DNA of 64,000 nucleotides from positions 868,001 to 932,000 of the forward strand of contig NZ_CP099466.1 in NCBI RefSeq assembly GCF_023921125.1, written 5' to 3'. How positions within the stretch are numbered: the stretch's first letter is position 1; each line of letters begins with the position of its first letter. Source of the DNA: Arthrobacter caoxuetaonis (GTDB lineage: Bacteria > Actinomycetota > Actinomycetes > Actinomycetales > Micrococcaceae). The notes beneath the pieces are model-generated. The model had not been told where the DNA came from. It saw nothing but the letters and a program-made list of their open reading frames with translations, and did not search any database. This document shows positions 26,777 through 35,277 of the stretch, piece by piece. The translations under genes were made by a program, and so were the position numbers.

Positions 26777-28267
26777 CTAAGCGTTCTGCGGGAAGCCGAG
26801 GTTCAGGCCGCCGTGGCTCGGGTCCAGCCAGCGGGTGGTGACAACCTTGCCCCGGGTGAAGAAATGCACGCCTTCGGTGCCGTGGGCGTGGGAGTCGCCG
26901 AAGAGGGAGTTCTTCCAGCCGCCGAAGGAGTAGTAAGCCATGGGTACCGGGATCGGCACGTTGATGCCGACCATGCCAACCTCAACCTCGTTCTCGAAAC
27001 GGCGGGCTGCGCCGCCGTCGTTGGTGAAGATTGCCGTGCCGTTGCCGTACTGGTTGGAGTTGATCAGGGCCAGGGCTTCGTCGTAGCTCTGCACGCGGAC
27101 TACGGAAAGCACGGGGCCGAAGATCTCGTCGGTGTAGATGGACATGTCAGGGGTGACGTTGTCGAAGAGGGTCGGGCCCAGGAAGAAGCCTTCGCCGTCG
27201 GCGTCCGCTTCGACCTTGCGTCCGTCCAGGACCACGGTCGCTCCGGCGGCCTCGCCGGCGTCGATGTAGCCTGCCACCTTGTCGCGGTGGGCGGAGGTGA
27301 CCAGCGGACCCATGTCGGTGCCGCGCAGGCCGTCACCAATGCGCAGCGTGCGGGTGCGCTCGGCAATCTTGGCGACGAGTTCATCGGCAATGGGCTCGAC
27401 GGCGACCAGGGCGGAGATGGCCATGCAGCGCTCGCCGGCGGAACCGAAGCCGGCGTTGACGGCTGCGTCGGCTGCCAGGTCCAGATCGGCGTCGGGCAGC
27501 ACGATCATGTGGTTCTTGGCGCCGCCGAGGGCCTGGACGCGCTTGCCGCTGGCGGTGCCTTCACGGTAGACGTACTGGGCGATCGGGGTGGAGCCCACGA
27601 AGGACACGGACTTGATGTCCGGGTGGTGCAGCAGGGTGTCAACTGCCACCTTGTCGCCGTGCACCACGTTGAAGACGCCGTCCGGGAGGCCGGCTTCCTT
27701 CCACAGCTCGGCAACCCAGTTGACCGCCGTCGGATCCTTTTCGCTGGGCTTGACGACTACGGTGTTGCCGGCGGCGATGGCTACCGGGAAGAACCACATA
27801 GGCACCATGGCCGGGAAGTTGAACGGGCTGATGATTGCCGCCGGGCCGACAGGCTGGCGGATGGAGTGCACGTCCACCTTGGTGGAGGCATTTTCCGTGT
27901 AGCCGCCCTTGAGCAGGTGCGGGATGCCGCAGGCGAATTCGACGACTTCCTGGCCGCGGCTGATCTCGCCGAGGGCGTCGTCGAGCACCTTGCCGTGCTC
28001 CGCGGTGATGATGGCGGCGAGCTCGGACTTGCGGGCGTTGAGCAGTTCGCGGAAGGAGAAGAGGATCTGCACACGGCGGGCCAGCGAGGTGTCGCGCCAC
28101 AGCGGGAAGGCCGCGGTGGCAGCGGCGACGGCGTCGTTGACGGTGTCGGCGGACGCCAGGGCCACCTGGGAAGTGACCTTGCCCGTGGCCGGATTGGTGA
28201 CATCGGCGAGGCGGGTGTCAATTGGTGCGGTAAATGCGCCGTTGATCCAGTGCTGCGTGGTCTGCAC
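26777..28267 (-). CDS. mmsA: CoA-acylating methylmalonate-semialdehyde dehydrogenase
   Basis: This 496-residue aldehyde dehydrogenase belongs to the MmsA/IolA branch, with catalytic Cys281 in GSAGERCMAIS. FNFPAMVPMWFFPVAIAAGNTVVVKPSEKDP and INVPIPVPMAYYSFGGWKNSLFGD are diagnostic. It oxidises malonate or methylmalonate semialdehyde to acetyl- or propionyl-CoA with CO2 release. I chose the GTG at 28267 because GGAG sits 7 bases upstream and it begins at the usual family N terminus; an ORF extension to 28345 runs into the promoter. The operon faces a PucR regulator across 156 bp. Confidence 0.88.
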   Translation of the reverse strand: MQTTQHWINGAFTAPIDTRLADVTNPATGKVTSQVALASADTVNDAVAAATAAFPLWRDTSLARRVQILFSFRELLNARKSELAAIITAEHGKVLDDALGEISRGQEVVEFACGIPHLLKGGYTENASTKVDVHSIRQPVGPAAIISPFNFPAMVPMWFFPVAIAAGNTVVVKPSEKDPTAVNWVAELWKEAGLPDGVFNVVHGDKVAVDTLLHHPDIKSVSFVGSTPIAQYVYREGTASGKRVQALGGAKNHMIVLPDADLDLAADAAVNAGFGSAGERCMAISALVAVEPIADELVAKIAERTRTLRIGDGLRGTDMGPLVTSAHRDKVAGYIDAGEAAGATVVLDGRKVEADADGEGFFLGPTLFDNVTPDMSIYTDEIFGPVLSVVRVQSYDEALALINSNQYGNGTAIFTNDGGAARRFENEVEVGMVGINVPIPVPMAYYSFGGWKNSLFGDSHAHGTEGVHFFTRGKVVTTRWLDPSHGGLNLGFPQNA

Positions 28268-28375
28268 GAAGAGCTCCTTGCGTTCAAGCGGGGGTGTGTT
28301 GCGGGTCTGGGAACCATCCTGCCCAAACCCTTCACACGGGAACATTGCCGACCTGTCAGGAAATATCGAGAAATC

Positions 28376-28390
28376 TTTACGATTCGTAAA
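28376..28390. promoter_or_regulatory. Palindrome TTTACGATTCGTAAA between mmsA and pucR-family gene
   Basis: A perfect 7-bp inverted repeat with one central base lies 33 bases before the regulator start and 108 bases before mmsA. An AT-rich patch in GC-rich DNA between a regulator and its likely target operon is the expected place for its binding site. Confidence 0.45.
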
Positions 28391-28423
28391 CCACTGTCAG
28401 CGGCGGCCGCCTAGACTCGCGGC

Positions 28424-30040
28424 ATGAGCCTGACTTTGGAAGCGATCCTGGAGCTCGACGTCGTCCGGGCGGGAGCGCCCGAGGTTCTCTCCGGGCACGG
28501 TGCCCTGGATGCTGCGGTGCGGTGGGTGCACGTCGCCGAACTGCGCAGCCTTGCTGACCTGTTGGAGGGCGGAGAGCTGGTGCTCACCACCGGGTTGGCG
28601 TTCGGGGATTCACCCGGCGATGCGGGGGAGTACCTTGCCGGGCTGCAGGCCGCCGGAGCCGCCGGGGTGATCGTCGAGATTCCTGCCGGCCGTCCGGCAG
28701 ACGCGGCTGCGCTGGCCGCAGCCGCCGCCCTGACCACGCTTCCGGTCATCCGGCTGCACCGCACCATCCGGTTCGTGGAAGTCACCGAAGTGGTGCACCG
28801 GCGCATCGTCGCCCGGCAGCTGGAACAGGTGGAAAAGGCACGGGAGGTCCACGAGGTCTTCACCATGCTCAGCCTGCAGAGCGCCGGGGTGCAGGAGATC
28901 GTGGACCGCGCCTCGCAGCTGCTGGGTGCTCCGGTGGTGCTGGAAGACAGCTCGCACCTGGTGGTGGCCTTCGCCGCAGCCGGGCTGCCCGCCCAGGAGC
29001 TCCTCCAGGACTGGCAGCGCCGATCCCGGGCCGTGCACGGATATCCGGAGACCAGGGTCGCCGGTGACGGGCTCTGGCTGCAGACGCCGGTGGGCCTGGG
29101 CAGCACGCAGTGGGGCAGGCTGGTGCTGCCGGGAGCTCCGCGGGAGCCGGGCGCGGCCGCCGAAGCAGCCATGGTCCTGGAACGTGCCGGCCAGGCGCTG
29201 TCCATCAACCGGCTGGCGGAGCGGGATCAGGCCGGCCTGGCCCAGCAGGCGCAGGCCGGGCTGATCCATGAACTGCGCGGGTCCCGAACCCAGGACGACG
29301 GCGAGGCGCTTTCCCGTGCCTCCGCGCTGGGGCTGAAGCCGTCCCCGGCGTACCTGCCCCTGGTCCTGCACCTTGATTCGGGGTCGGGCAAGGACCCGAT
29401 GTCCATGCAGCGCAAGGAGCGGGCGCTGCTGGAAATGCTGGACGCCGTGTTGGCTGCGACCCGGAACACCGCGCTCGCGGCGGCCCTGCAGACCGGCCAG
29501 GTGGCAGTCCTCCTTGCGCTGCCGGCCCGGATGCTGGAGGACAGCCTGCTCGAGCGGATCTGCGGAGACCTCGCAGCGAGGACCTCCGCGGTGCCCGGAG
29601 AACTGGTCTGGACTGCCGGCGTCGGCCGGGCGAGGTCCCGCCTGGCGGACGCCGCTGCCGGCCTGGATGAGGCAGCGCATGTGGCGCAGACGGCGGGCAC
29701 CCTTGCCGCCGGCGCCAACCGCTATTTCCGTTCCACGGACGTGCGCCTGCGCGGACTCCTGGCGCTGCTGCGCGAGGATCCCCGCGCGGTCTCCTTTGCC
29801 GACGCCGAGCTGCGCGGCCTTGATGCGGAGGATCTTGCCCTCCTGCAGCGGTTCCTTGAATGCGGCGGAAACAAAACCGAGCTGGCCCGCAGCGGCTACC
29901 TCAGCCGGCCAACTCTCTATGCCCGGCTTGCCAAGCTCGAAGCGAGGCTGGGGGTGTCCCTGGACGATCCCGAGTCCCGGACATCACTGCACGTGGCAGT
30001 GCTGCTGCACCAGCTGCAGTCGCTGCCGGCCGGCGGGTAA
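28424..30040 (+). CDS. PucR-family transcriptional regulator
   Basis: The 538-residue protein starts with a PucR ligand-sensing domain (TLEAILELDVVRAGAPEVLSG, then WVHVAELRSLADLLEGGELVLTTG). A GGDEF-like middle region follows, and a C-terminal HTH_30 near residues 470-525 (FLECGGNKTELARSGYLSRPTLYARLAKLEARLGVSLDDP). PucR proteins activate amine, purine or amino-acid catabolism when inducer is present. It is divergent from the mmsA operon and probably controls it. The family length and domain order are normal. Confidence 0.88.
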   Translation: MSLTLEAILELDVVRAGAPEVLSGHGALDAAVRWVHVAELRSLADLLEGGELVLTTGLAFGDSPGDAGEYLAGLQAAGAAGVIVEIPAGRPADAAALAAAAALTTLPVIRLHRTIRFVEVTEVVHRRIVARQLEQVEKAREVHEVFTMLSLQSAGVQEIVDRASQLLGAPVVLEDSSHLVVAFAAAGLPAQELLQDWQRRSRAVHGYPETRVAGDGLWLQTPVGLGSTQWGRLVLPGAPREPGAAAEAAMVLERAGQALSINRLAERDQAGLAQQAQAGLIHELRGSRTQDDGEALSRASALGLKPSPAYLPLVLHLDSGSGKDPMSMQRKERALLEMLDAVLAATRNTALAAALQTGQVAVLLALPARMLEDSLLERICGDLAARTSAVPGELVWTAGVGRARSRLADAAAGLDEAAHVAQTAGTLAAGANRYFRSTDVRLRGLLALLREDPRAVSFADAELRGLDAEDLALLQRFLECGGNKTELARSGYLSRPTLYARLAKLEARLGVSLDDPESRTSLHVAVLLHQLQSLPAGG

Positions 30041-30065
30041 GGCCCGCCGGCAGCGGGATGCACGC

Positions 30066-31082
30066 CTAGTTGAAGGTGACGACTACCTTGTCTGCCGCGC
30101 CGGGTGTCTTCGCCAGCGTCAGGGCTTCAAGGGCACGTTCGAAGGGGAGGGTGTCGCTGATGATGAGGGCGTACTTCTGCCAGTTTTCGATGATGTCGTC
30201 TGTGACCTTGAAGATTTCCGTGGGATAACCCATGGCAAAAACGATCGTGAGTTCGGTGGTGAGGATTGAACCGAAATCGAGCTCGACCGGCTTCTTGTGG
30301 ACCGCAACAACTCCAAAGACGGCGCCCTGTTTTGCGACGCTGCCAACGGTCGCGGGGATGACCGGGGCTCCGGCGGCATCGAGGAAGATGTCAGTGCCCG
30401 AACGCACTCCGCGCGCCATCATGGAGGATCCGTCCCCGTGCAGCTCCACCAGGCGGGCTGCGACGTCTTCCTCGGCAGAGTTGATGATGGCGTCGGCCCC
30501 GATGTGCAGGGCCTTATCGAGCCGGGACGGGATGATGTCCACCACTACGATGTGGCTGGCACCGCGGCGGCGGTAGCCGAGGACTGCTCCCAGGCCGATC
30601 GGTCCGGCGCCGAAGATGACAACTTTGTCTCCGGCTTTGGGATCGGTGCGGTTCACAGCATGGTAAGCAACCGCCATGGGTTCGTTGAGTGCCGCCACCT
30701 CCCACGGAATCTCCTTGGGAATGACCTTGAGCTGGCGTCCGGGAACAGCATCGCGAACCACTACGTACTCCGACAGTGCACCCTGGGCACCGCCGCTGCC
30801 CAGCAGCCCGTCAGTGAACGCCATGGTGTCGATGACAACGTGGTCACCCGGGGCGAAGCCTTCAACTTCAGAGCCGACCTCGGCCACTTCGGCTGCAGGT
30901 TCGTGCCCCAGCGGTGTTGCGCCCTGGCGGGGCGGAATGCCGCCCACCTGGCTGTACATCGCATCAGAACCGCAGATCCCGCAGGCTTTTATCTTCAGCA
31001 GGACGTCGCGGGGGCCGGGAACCGGCTGGTCAACCTCTACCCATTCGTTCTGGTCCGGACCGGTGACGTAAACAGCCTTCAC
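30066..31082 (-). CDS. Zinc-dependent medium-chain dehydrogenase
   Basis: This 338-residue MDR-family enzyme has the catalytic-zinc motifs CGICGSDAM and GHEPAAEVAEVG, and the NAD-binding VVIFGAGPIGLGAVLGYRRRGA. The structural-zinc cysteine cluster of classical alcohol dehydrogenases is missing, as in several sorbitol- or threonine-dehydrogenase-like members. The GTG at 31082 is preferred, with AAGGAG about 7 bases upstream; the ORF could extend to 31583 only by running over the neighbouring gene region. Substrate is unknown. It ends 25 bases after the PucR gene, convergent with it. Confidence 0.8.
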   Translation of the reverse strand: MKAVYVTGPDQNEWVEVDQPVPGPRDVLLKIKACGICGSDAMYSQVGGIPPRQGATPLGHEPAAEVAEVGSEVEGFAPGDHVVIDTMAFTDGLLGSGGAQGALSEYVVVRDAVPGRQLKVIPKEIPWEVAALNEPMAVAYHAVNRTDPKAGDKVVIFGAGPIGLGAVLGYRRRGASHIVVVDIIPSRLDKALHIGADAIINSAEEDVAARLVELHGDGSSMMARGVRSGTDIFLDAAGAPVIPATVGSVAKQGAVFGVVAVHKKPVELDFGSILTTELTIVFAMGYPTEIFKVTDDIIENWQKYALIISDTLPFERALEALTLAKTPGAADKVVVTFN

Positions 31083-31137
31083 TCTGTACTCCTTCTGTGG
31101 GTGCTGCGCTGTTGGGCGCCTCATCCCTATTTTATTC

Positions 31138-31374
31138 CGGCTGCTGAGCCGCCCCCGGGCACGGGCGGCTGAAACATGCTCCGATCCGGCTCTGCTCGCC
31201 CGGCAAACCGCGACCGCCATCCTGGCGGCCATGCAGGGCTGCATCGTGCGTATCGGACTGGATCCGGGCATGGATCGTGAGGAGCTGCTGCAGGACATCG
31301 CCGCGGCTTTCCGGTGGGAGGGTCCCCCCGCCTGCCCGCAGCCAATAGCCTTTGTGCAGCGGTGCTGCACCTGA
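31138..31374 (+). pseudogene. C-terminal remnant of a TetR-family regulator
   Basis: An open plus-strand frame encodes about 78 residues ending in TGA at 31372. Its middle (DPALLARQTATAILAAMQGC and then LDPGMDREELLQDIAAAF) looks like the last helices of a TetR ligand-binding domain. There is no upstream helix-turn-helix and no suitable start codon; the first ATG is mid-helix. It sits directly before an ABC ATPase and permease pair, where such exporters commonly have a TetR repressor. The 5' part appears deleted at the junction with the dehydrogenase promoter. The rest of the 31083-31389 gap shows nothing else. Confidence 0.5.
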
Positions 31375-31389
31375 ACAGAGGAGGACCCC

Positions 31390-32298
31390 ATGGCTGCGTC
31401 CAGCCCGGTAATCAACGTCGAAGGGCTCCGGAAGTCCTTCGGGAACTTCAGCGCCCTCAACGGACTGGACCTGCAGGTCCGGCAGGGAGAGGTCCACGGC
31501 TTCCTCGGGCCGAACGGGGCCGGCAAGTCCACCACCATCCGGGTGCTCCTGGGGCTCTTGAAGGCCGATGCCGGCACGGTCAATCTGCTGGGCAGCGACC
31601 CCTGGTCCGACGTCGTCGCGCTGCACCGCCGCCTGGCCTACGTTCCCGGTGATGTTTCACTCTGGCCGGGAATCAGCGGCGGCGAGGCAATCGACCTCCT
31701 GGGTTCATTGCGCGGGGGGCTGGACGCCAAACGCCGGGCAGACCTGCTGGAGCGCTTCGAACTGGATCCCACCAAACGCGGCAGGCAGTACTCCAAGGGC
31801 AACAAGCAAAAGGTCGCGCTGGTGGCAGCACTGGCAGCCGATGTTGAACTGCTGATCCTCGACGAGCCGACCAGCGGCCTGGACCCGCTGATGGAGAACG
31901 TCTTCCAGGAAGAACTCCTCGAAGCCAAGCGGCGCGGAGCCACCGTCCTGCTGAGCAGCCACATCCTGGCCGAAGTCGAAAACCTGGCCGACCGGCTGAG
32001 CATCATCCGTGAGGGTGCCACCGTCCGGACCGGAACACTGGAGCAACTGCGCGGCACGGCCCGCACCACTGTGCATGCCACGCTGGAACGGTCCGCCGAC
32101 GCGGCCTCGGTGCCGGGCCTTCACGACGTGCGCGTCGACGGAAACCACCTCGCGGCCACCGTCGCACCGGCCGACCTCGACCAAGCCATGGGCATCCTCA
32201 GCACACTGGGTCTGACGGCGCTGAGCGTAGAGCCACCCTCCCTCGAAACCCTGTTCCTGAGCCTCTATGAAGGCGAGACGGGACCTGAGGCAGCATGA
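31390..32298 (+). CDS. ABC-2 type exporter ATP-binding protein
   Basis: This 302-residue DrrA/CcmA-type ATPase has Walker A GPNGAGKST, the signature YSKGNKQKVALVAALA, Walker B LLILDEPTSGLDP and an H-loop (LLSSHILAEVE). The C-terminal 70 residues form the extension typical of drug exporters. AGAGGAGG precedes the ATG. It overlaps the permease gene by 4 bases. The pair should export a hydrophobic compound. Its presumed TetR repressor upstream is broken. Confidence 0.85.
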   Translation: MAASSPVINVEGLRKSFGNFSALNGLDLQVRQGEVHGFLGPNGAGKSTTIRVLLGLLKADAGTVNLLGSDPWSDVVALHRRLAYVPGDVSLWPGISGGEAIDLLGSLRGGLDAKRRADLLERFELDPTKRGRQYSKGNKQKVALVAALAADVELLILDEPTSGLDPLMENVFQEELLEAKRRGATVLLSSHILAEVENLADRLSIIREGATVRTGTLEQLRGTARTTVHATLERSADAASVPGLHDVRVDGNHLAATVAPADLDQAMGILSTLGLTALSVEPPSLETLFLSLYEGETGPEAA

Positions 32299-33887
32299 GC
32301 AGCCAGCTGACAGGAACCCCGGCACTGCTGAAGGCTTCCCTCCGTTTCGACGGCCGGAGCTTCGCGCCCTGGACCGCCATCGTCACGGCGCTCTCGGCGT
32401 CTTCGGTCCTGGTCTATCCCTGGATCTTCCCCACGGAGTCCGAACGCGCGGCCTTCGCCCTCACCGTCGGCTCCAATCCGGCCCTGAGCATTATCTTCGG
32501 CCGGGCGAATGACCTCCTCACGGTCGACGGGTTCAACGCCTGGCGCAGTCTGGCGCTGGGCGGTTTCCTGGCCGGGCTTGCCGCGGTCTTCTCCCTCACT
32601 CGCTCTACCCGGGCCCAGGAGGACTCAGGGCAGGCCGAGCTCCTCGCCTCGGGCGTTATGGGCCGCGGAACCCGGCTGATGTCCGGGGTTCTCCTGGCCC
32701 TGCTCGGGACTCTGGTCCTGGGTCTTGTTTCCGGTGTGGTGACCGGGCTTTGCGGCGGATCGTGGGAAGCCTCGATGCTGCTTGGCGCCACCTTCACGGC
32801 CACCGGATGGCTGTTCACCGGTGTCGCAGCTGTAGCAGCCCAGCTCGCCTCTGAAGCGCACACCGCCAACAGCGTCGCCGTCAGCGTCCTCGGGGTCCTG
32901 TACCTGGCGCGGGGGATCCTGGAAGCGCTCGAAGCTCCAAAGTGGACCGCGTGGGTTAATCCCCTCGGCTGGATCAGCCAGACCCGCCCGGCAGATACGA
33001 ATACATGGTGGCCGCTCCTCCCGGCGGTCGCACTCACCGTGGTCCTGGTTTCCTGCGCGTTTTTCTTCCAGTTCCGCCGCGACTTTGGCCAGGGCGTTAT
33101 TTCCCCCAGGCCCGGTCCGGCGTACGGACGGCTGCGCGGAGCATGGGCCCTGGCCCTGCGGCTGAACCGGGCGACGGCGTTCACCTGGGCGGTCGCCTTC
33201 CTGGTCCTGGGTACGGTGTTTGGCTATCTGTCGACGTCGGTCACGGACCTGATTGGGTCCAACCCGGCGGTCCAGGCGCTGCTCGCGGCCGGCGCCGTGG
33301 GGCCCGCCGAGCTGACGAAGTCCTTCATCCGGACCATCCTGAGCCTGGTGGGCATCATCGCAGCCGTCGCCGGAGTGCAGATCATGCTTAAAGTACGCTC
33401 CGAGGATATGGCGGACAGGCTGGAGCCGCTCCTCGCCGCACCGCTGGGCAGGAGCCGGTATTACGCCGCCAACGTTGTGCCCGCGCTGGTGCTGCCGGCG
33501 CTGCTGACCCTCCTTGCCGGTGCCATGGTCGCTGCCATCGCCTCCGGGGCGGACACCGGTGTCAGCTTTGGCGATGCGTTCCTGCAGGCGGCGCTGACTG
33601 TTCCGGCGGTGTGGACAGCCGCTGCGGTCTCGGTCTTCGTTGTTGGTGTCCGGCCGAAGGTGAGCATCGCCGCGTGGATCGGTGTGGTGCTTTCCTTCGG
33701 ATTGACGCTTCTGGGTCCAAGTTTCCGGCTGCCGGACTGGGCCCTGGGTATCAGCCCGTTCTGGCATGTCCCCGCGGTGGGTCCGGATTTCCCGGACCTG
33801 GGCGGGCTTGGCTGGGTCACCGCGGTCACTGCGGTGTTTGTGCTGGCCGGATTCGCCGGGTTCCGGCGCCGCGACCTGGCGCGGTAA
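32295..33887 (+). CDS. ABC-2 exporter permease (polyketide-antibiotic-exporter-like)
   Basis: The 530-residue protein has two repeated six-span halves, as in actinobacterial TipC/tetronasin-type exporter permeases. STRAQEDSGQAELLASGVMGRG and KVRSEDMADRLEPLLAAPLGRSRYYAANVVPAL are the paired cytoplasmic blocks in each half. The substrate is unknown. It ends 3 bases before the convergent FAD oxidase gene. Confidence 0.82.
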   Translation: MSSQLTGTPALLKASLRFDGRSFAPWTAIVTALSASSVLVYPWIFPTESERAAFALTVGSNPALSIIFGRANDLLTVDGFNAWRSLALGGFLAGLAAVFSLTRSTRAQEDSGQAELLASGVMGRGTRLMSGVLLALLGTLVLGLVSGVVTGLCGGSWEASMLLGATFTATGWLFTGVAAVAAQLASEAHTANSVAVSVLGVLYLARGILEALEAPKWTAWVNPLGWISQTRPADTNTWWPLLPAVALTVVLVSCAFFFQFRRDFGQGVISPRPGPAYGRLRGAWALALRLNRATAFTWAVAFLVLGTVFGYLSTSVTDLIGSNPAVQALLAAGAVGPAELTKSFIRTILSLVGIIAAVAGVQIMLKVRSEDMADRLEPLLAAPLGRSRYYAANVVPALVLPALLTLLAGAMVAAIASGADTGVSFGDAFLQAALTVPAVWTAAAVSVFVVGVRPKVSIAAWIGVVLSFGLTLLGPSFRLPDWALGISPFWHVPAVGPDFPDLGGLGWVTAVTAVFVLAGFAGFRRRDLAR

Positions 33888-33890
33888 CCA

Positions 33891-35276
33891 CTACCGCCCG
33901 GACACGAGATCCGCAGCCTTGGCGATGGGCGACGTCGTGCGGCGGCCGTTGTTCTCAGCCCGGTCCGCAGCGTAGTAGGCGGCGTACATGGTCTTCACGC
34001 CCAGCCAGCGCAGGGGCTCCGGCTCCCAGTTCCGCACCTTGCGGTTGACCCAGGGCATCGTGGTGAGTTCGCTGCCGGGCTCCAGGATCAGGTCCCGCAG
34101 GGTGCGGCCGGCCAGGTTGGTGGCCGCGACGCCGGTTCCGACGTAGCCGCCGGCCCAGCCCAGACCGGTCTTCGGGTCCAGGCCCACGGTTGCCTTCCAG
34201 TCCCGGGGAACACCCAGCACACCGGCCCAGGCATGGTCGATCCGGGCGCCGGCGGCAGCCGGGAACATGTCCCGCAGCAGTTTGGTGAGGGCGGTGATCG
34301 TTTCCGGCTGGGTCGCGCCGTCGGTGTCGAGGCGGGAACCGAACCGGTAGGGAACTCCGCGCCCGCCCAGGGCGATCCGTCCGTCAGCCGTGCGCTGGGC
34401 GTACATGTAGGCATGGGCCATGTCAGCGACAGTGTCCATGGAGTTCCAGCCAATCTCGTCCCAGACAGCGTCCGGGAGCGGTTCGGTGGCAATCATGGAC
34501 GAGTTCATCGGCAGCCAGGCCCGGTGTTGCCCGCGCAAGCTGGCGGTAAACCCTTCGGTGGCCCGGAGGATGTACCTGGCCGACACCGTTCCGCGGTTGG
34601 TCACGGCGGCGCCGGGCCGGATCTCCGTCACCGTGGTGCCCTCAAGGATGGGTACGCCCAGGCGTTCGACGGCGTCAGCCAATCCGCGGACCAGCCGCGC
34701 CGGATTGATGCGCGCGCAGTGCGGATGGTGGATGCTGCCCAGCGCCCCGGCAATCCGCAGGCGTTCGGCAGTTTCGCCGGCGTCGAGCAGCCGGGTACCT
34801 GCCTCGGGCCAGGCCGCTTCCTCCGAGGCCAAGGCATGCAGCCGCCGAAGCTGGGCTTCGTTGCGGGCAACGTTCAGTTCCCCGCCCTTCACGATGGACG
34901 CGTCGATGCCCTCGGCCGCCGCGGCGCCGATCACCTCATCCACCGTGTCGTTGAGCAGTTCCTGGAACCGTCCGACGACGGCCCGGCCGTGGGATGTGAC
35001 GTACTGGCCGCGTCCGCCGCTGATGGAGTTGGTCAGCCATCCGCCGTTCCGCCCGGAGGCACCAAACCCGGCAAACCGCGATTCCAGGACCACTACCGAC
35101 AGGTCGGGGCGCGCCTTCTTCAGGTAGTAGGCAGTCCACAGCCCCGTGTAACCGGCACCAACAATGACGACGTCGGCGTTGGAGTCTCCCTCAAGGCCGG
35201 GACGGGGGTCCGGCAGGCCGGTCGCCGCGTACCAGAAGGAGACATTGCCGTTTACCGGGGCTGTGGAGCTGTCCAT
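33891..35276 (-). CDS. FAD-dependent amine oxidoreductase, second PuuB-like paralogue
   Basis: The 461-residue flavoprotein has VVIVGAGYTGLWTAYYLKKARPDLSVVVLES and GASGRNGGWLTNSISGG at the N terminus. DAO-family blocks IALGGRGVPYRFGSR, HAWAGVLGVPRDWKATVG and WAGGYVGTGVAATNLAGRTLRDLIL follow. It shares the WLGVK C-terminal block with the enzyme at 21970-23415, so the two are paralogues with divergent active-site surroundings. It follows the aminotransferase gene by one base and should act on polyamines or their aminated products. Confidence 0.8.
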   Translation of the reverse strand: MDSSTAPVNGNVSFWYAATGLPDPRPGLEGDSNADVVIVGAGYTGLWTAYYLKKARPDLSVVVLESRFAGFGASGRNGGWLTNSISGGRGQYVTSHGRAVVGRFQELLNDTVDEVIGAAAAEGIDASIVKGGELNVARNEAQLRRLHALASEEAAWPEAGTRLLDAGETAERLRIAGALGSIHHPHCARINPARLVRGLADAVERLGVPILEGTTVTEIRPGAAVTNRGTVSARYILRATEGFTASLRGQHRAWLPMNSSMIATEPLPDAVWDEIGWNSMDTVADMAHAYMYAQRTADGRIALGGRGVPYRFGSRLDTDGATQPETITALTKLLRDMFPAAAGARIDHAWAGVLGVPRDWKATVGLDPKTGLGWAGGYVGTGVAATNLAGRTLRDLILEPGSELTTMPWVNRKVRNWEPEPLRWLGVKTMYAAYYAADRAENNGRRTTSPIAKAADLVSGR

Positions 35277-35277
35277 G

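Noticed and set aside
25373..28414. A 1013-codon plus-strand open frame
   Set aside because: It lies antisense to the aminotransferase and mmsA genes, which have clear catalytic motifs. GC-rich DNA often leaves such antisense frames open, and its translation shows no recognisable domain.
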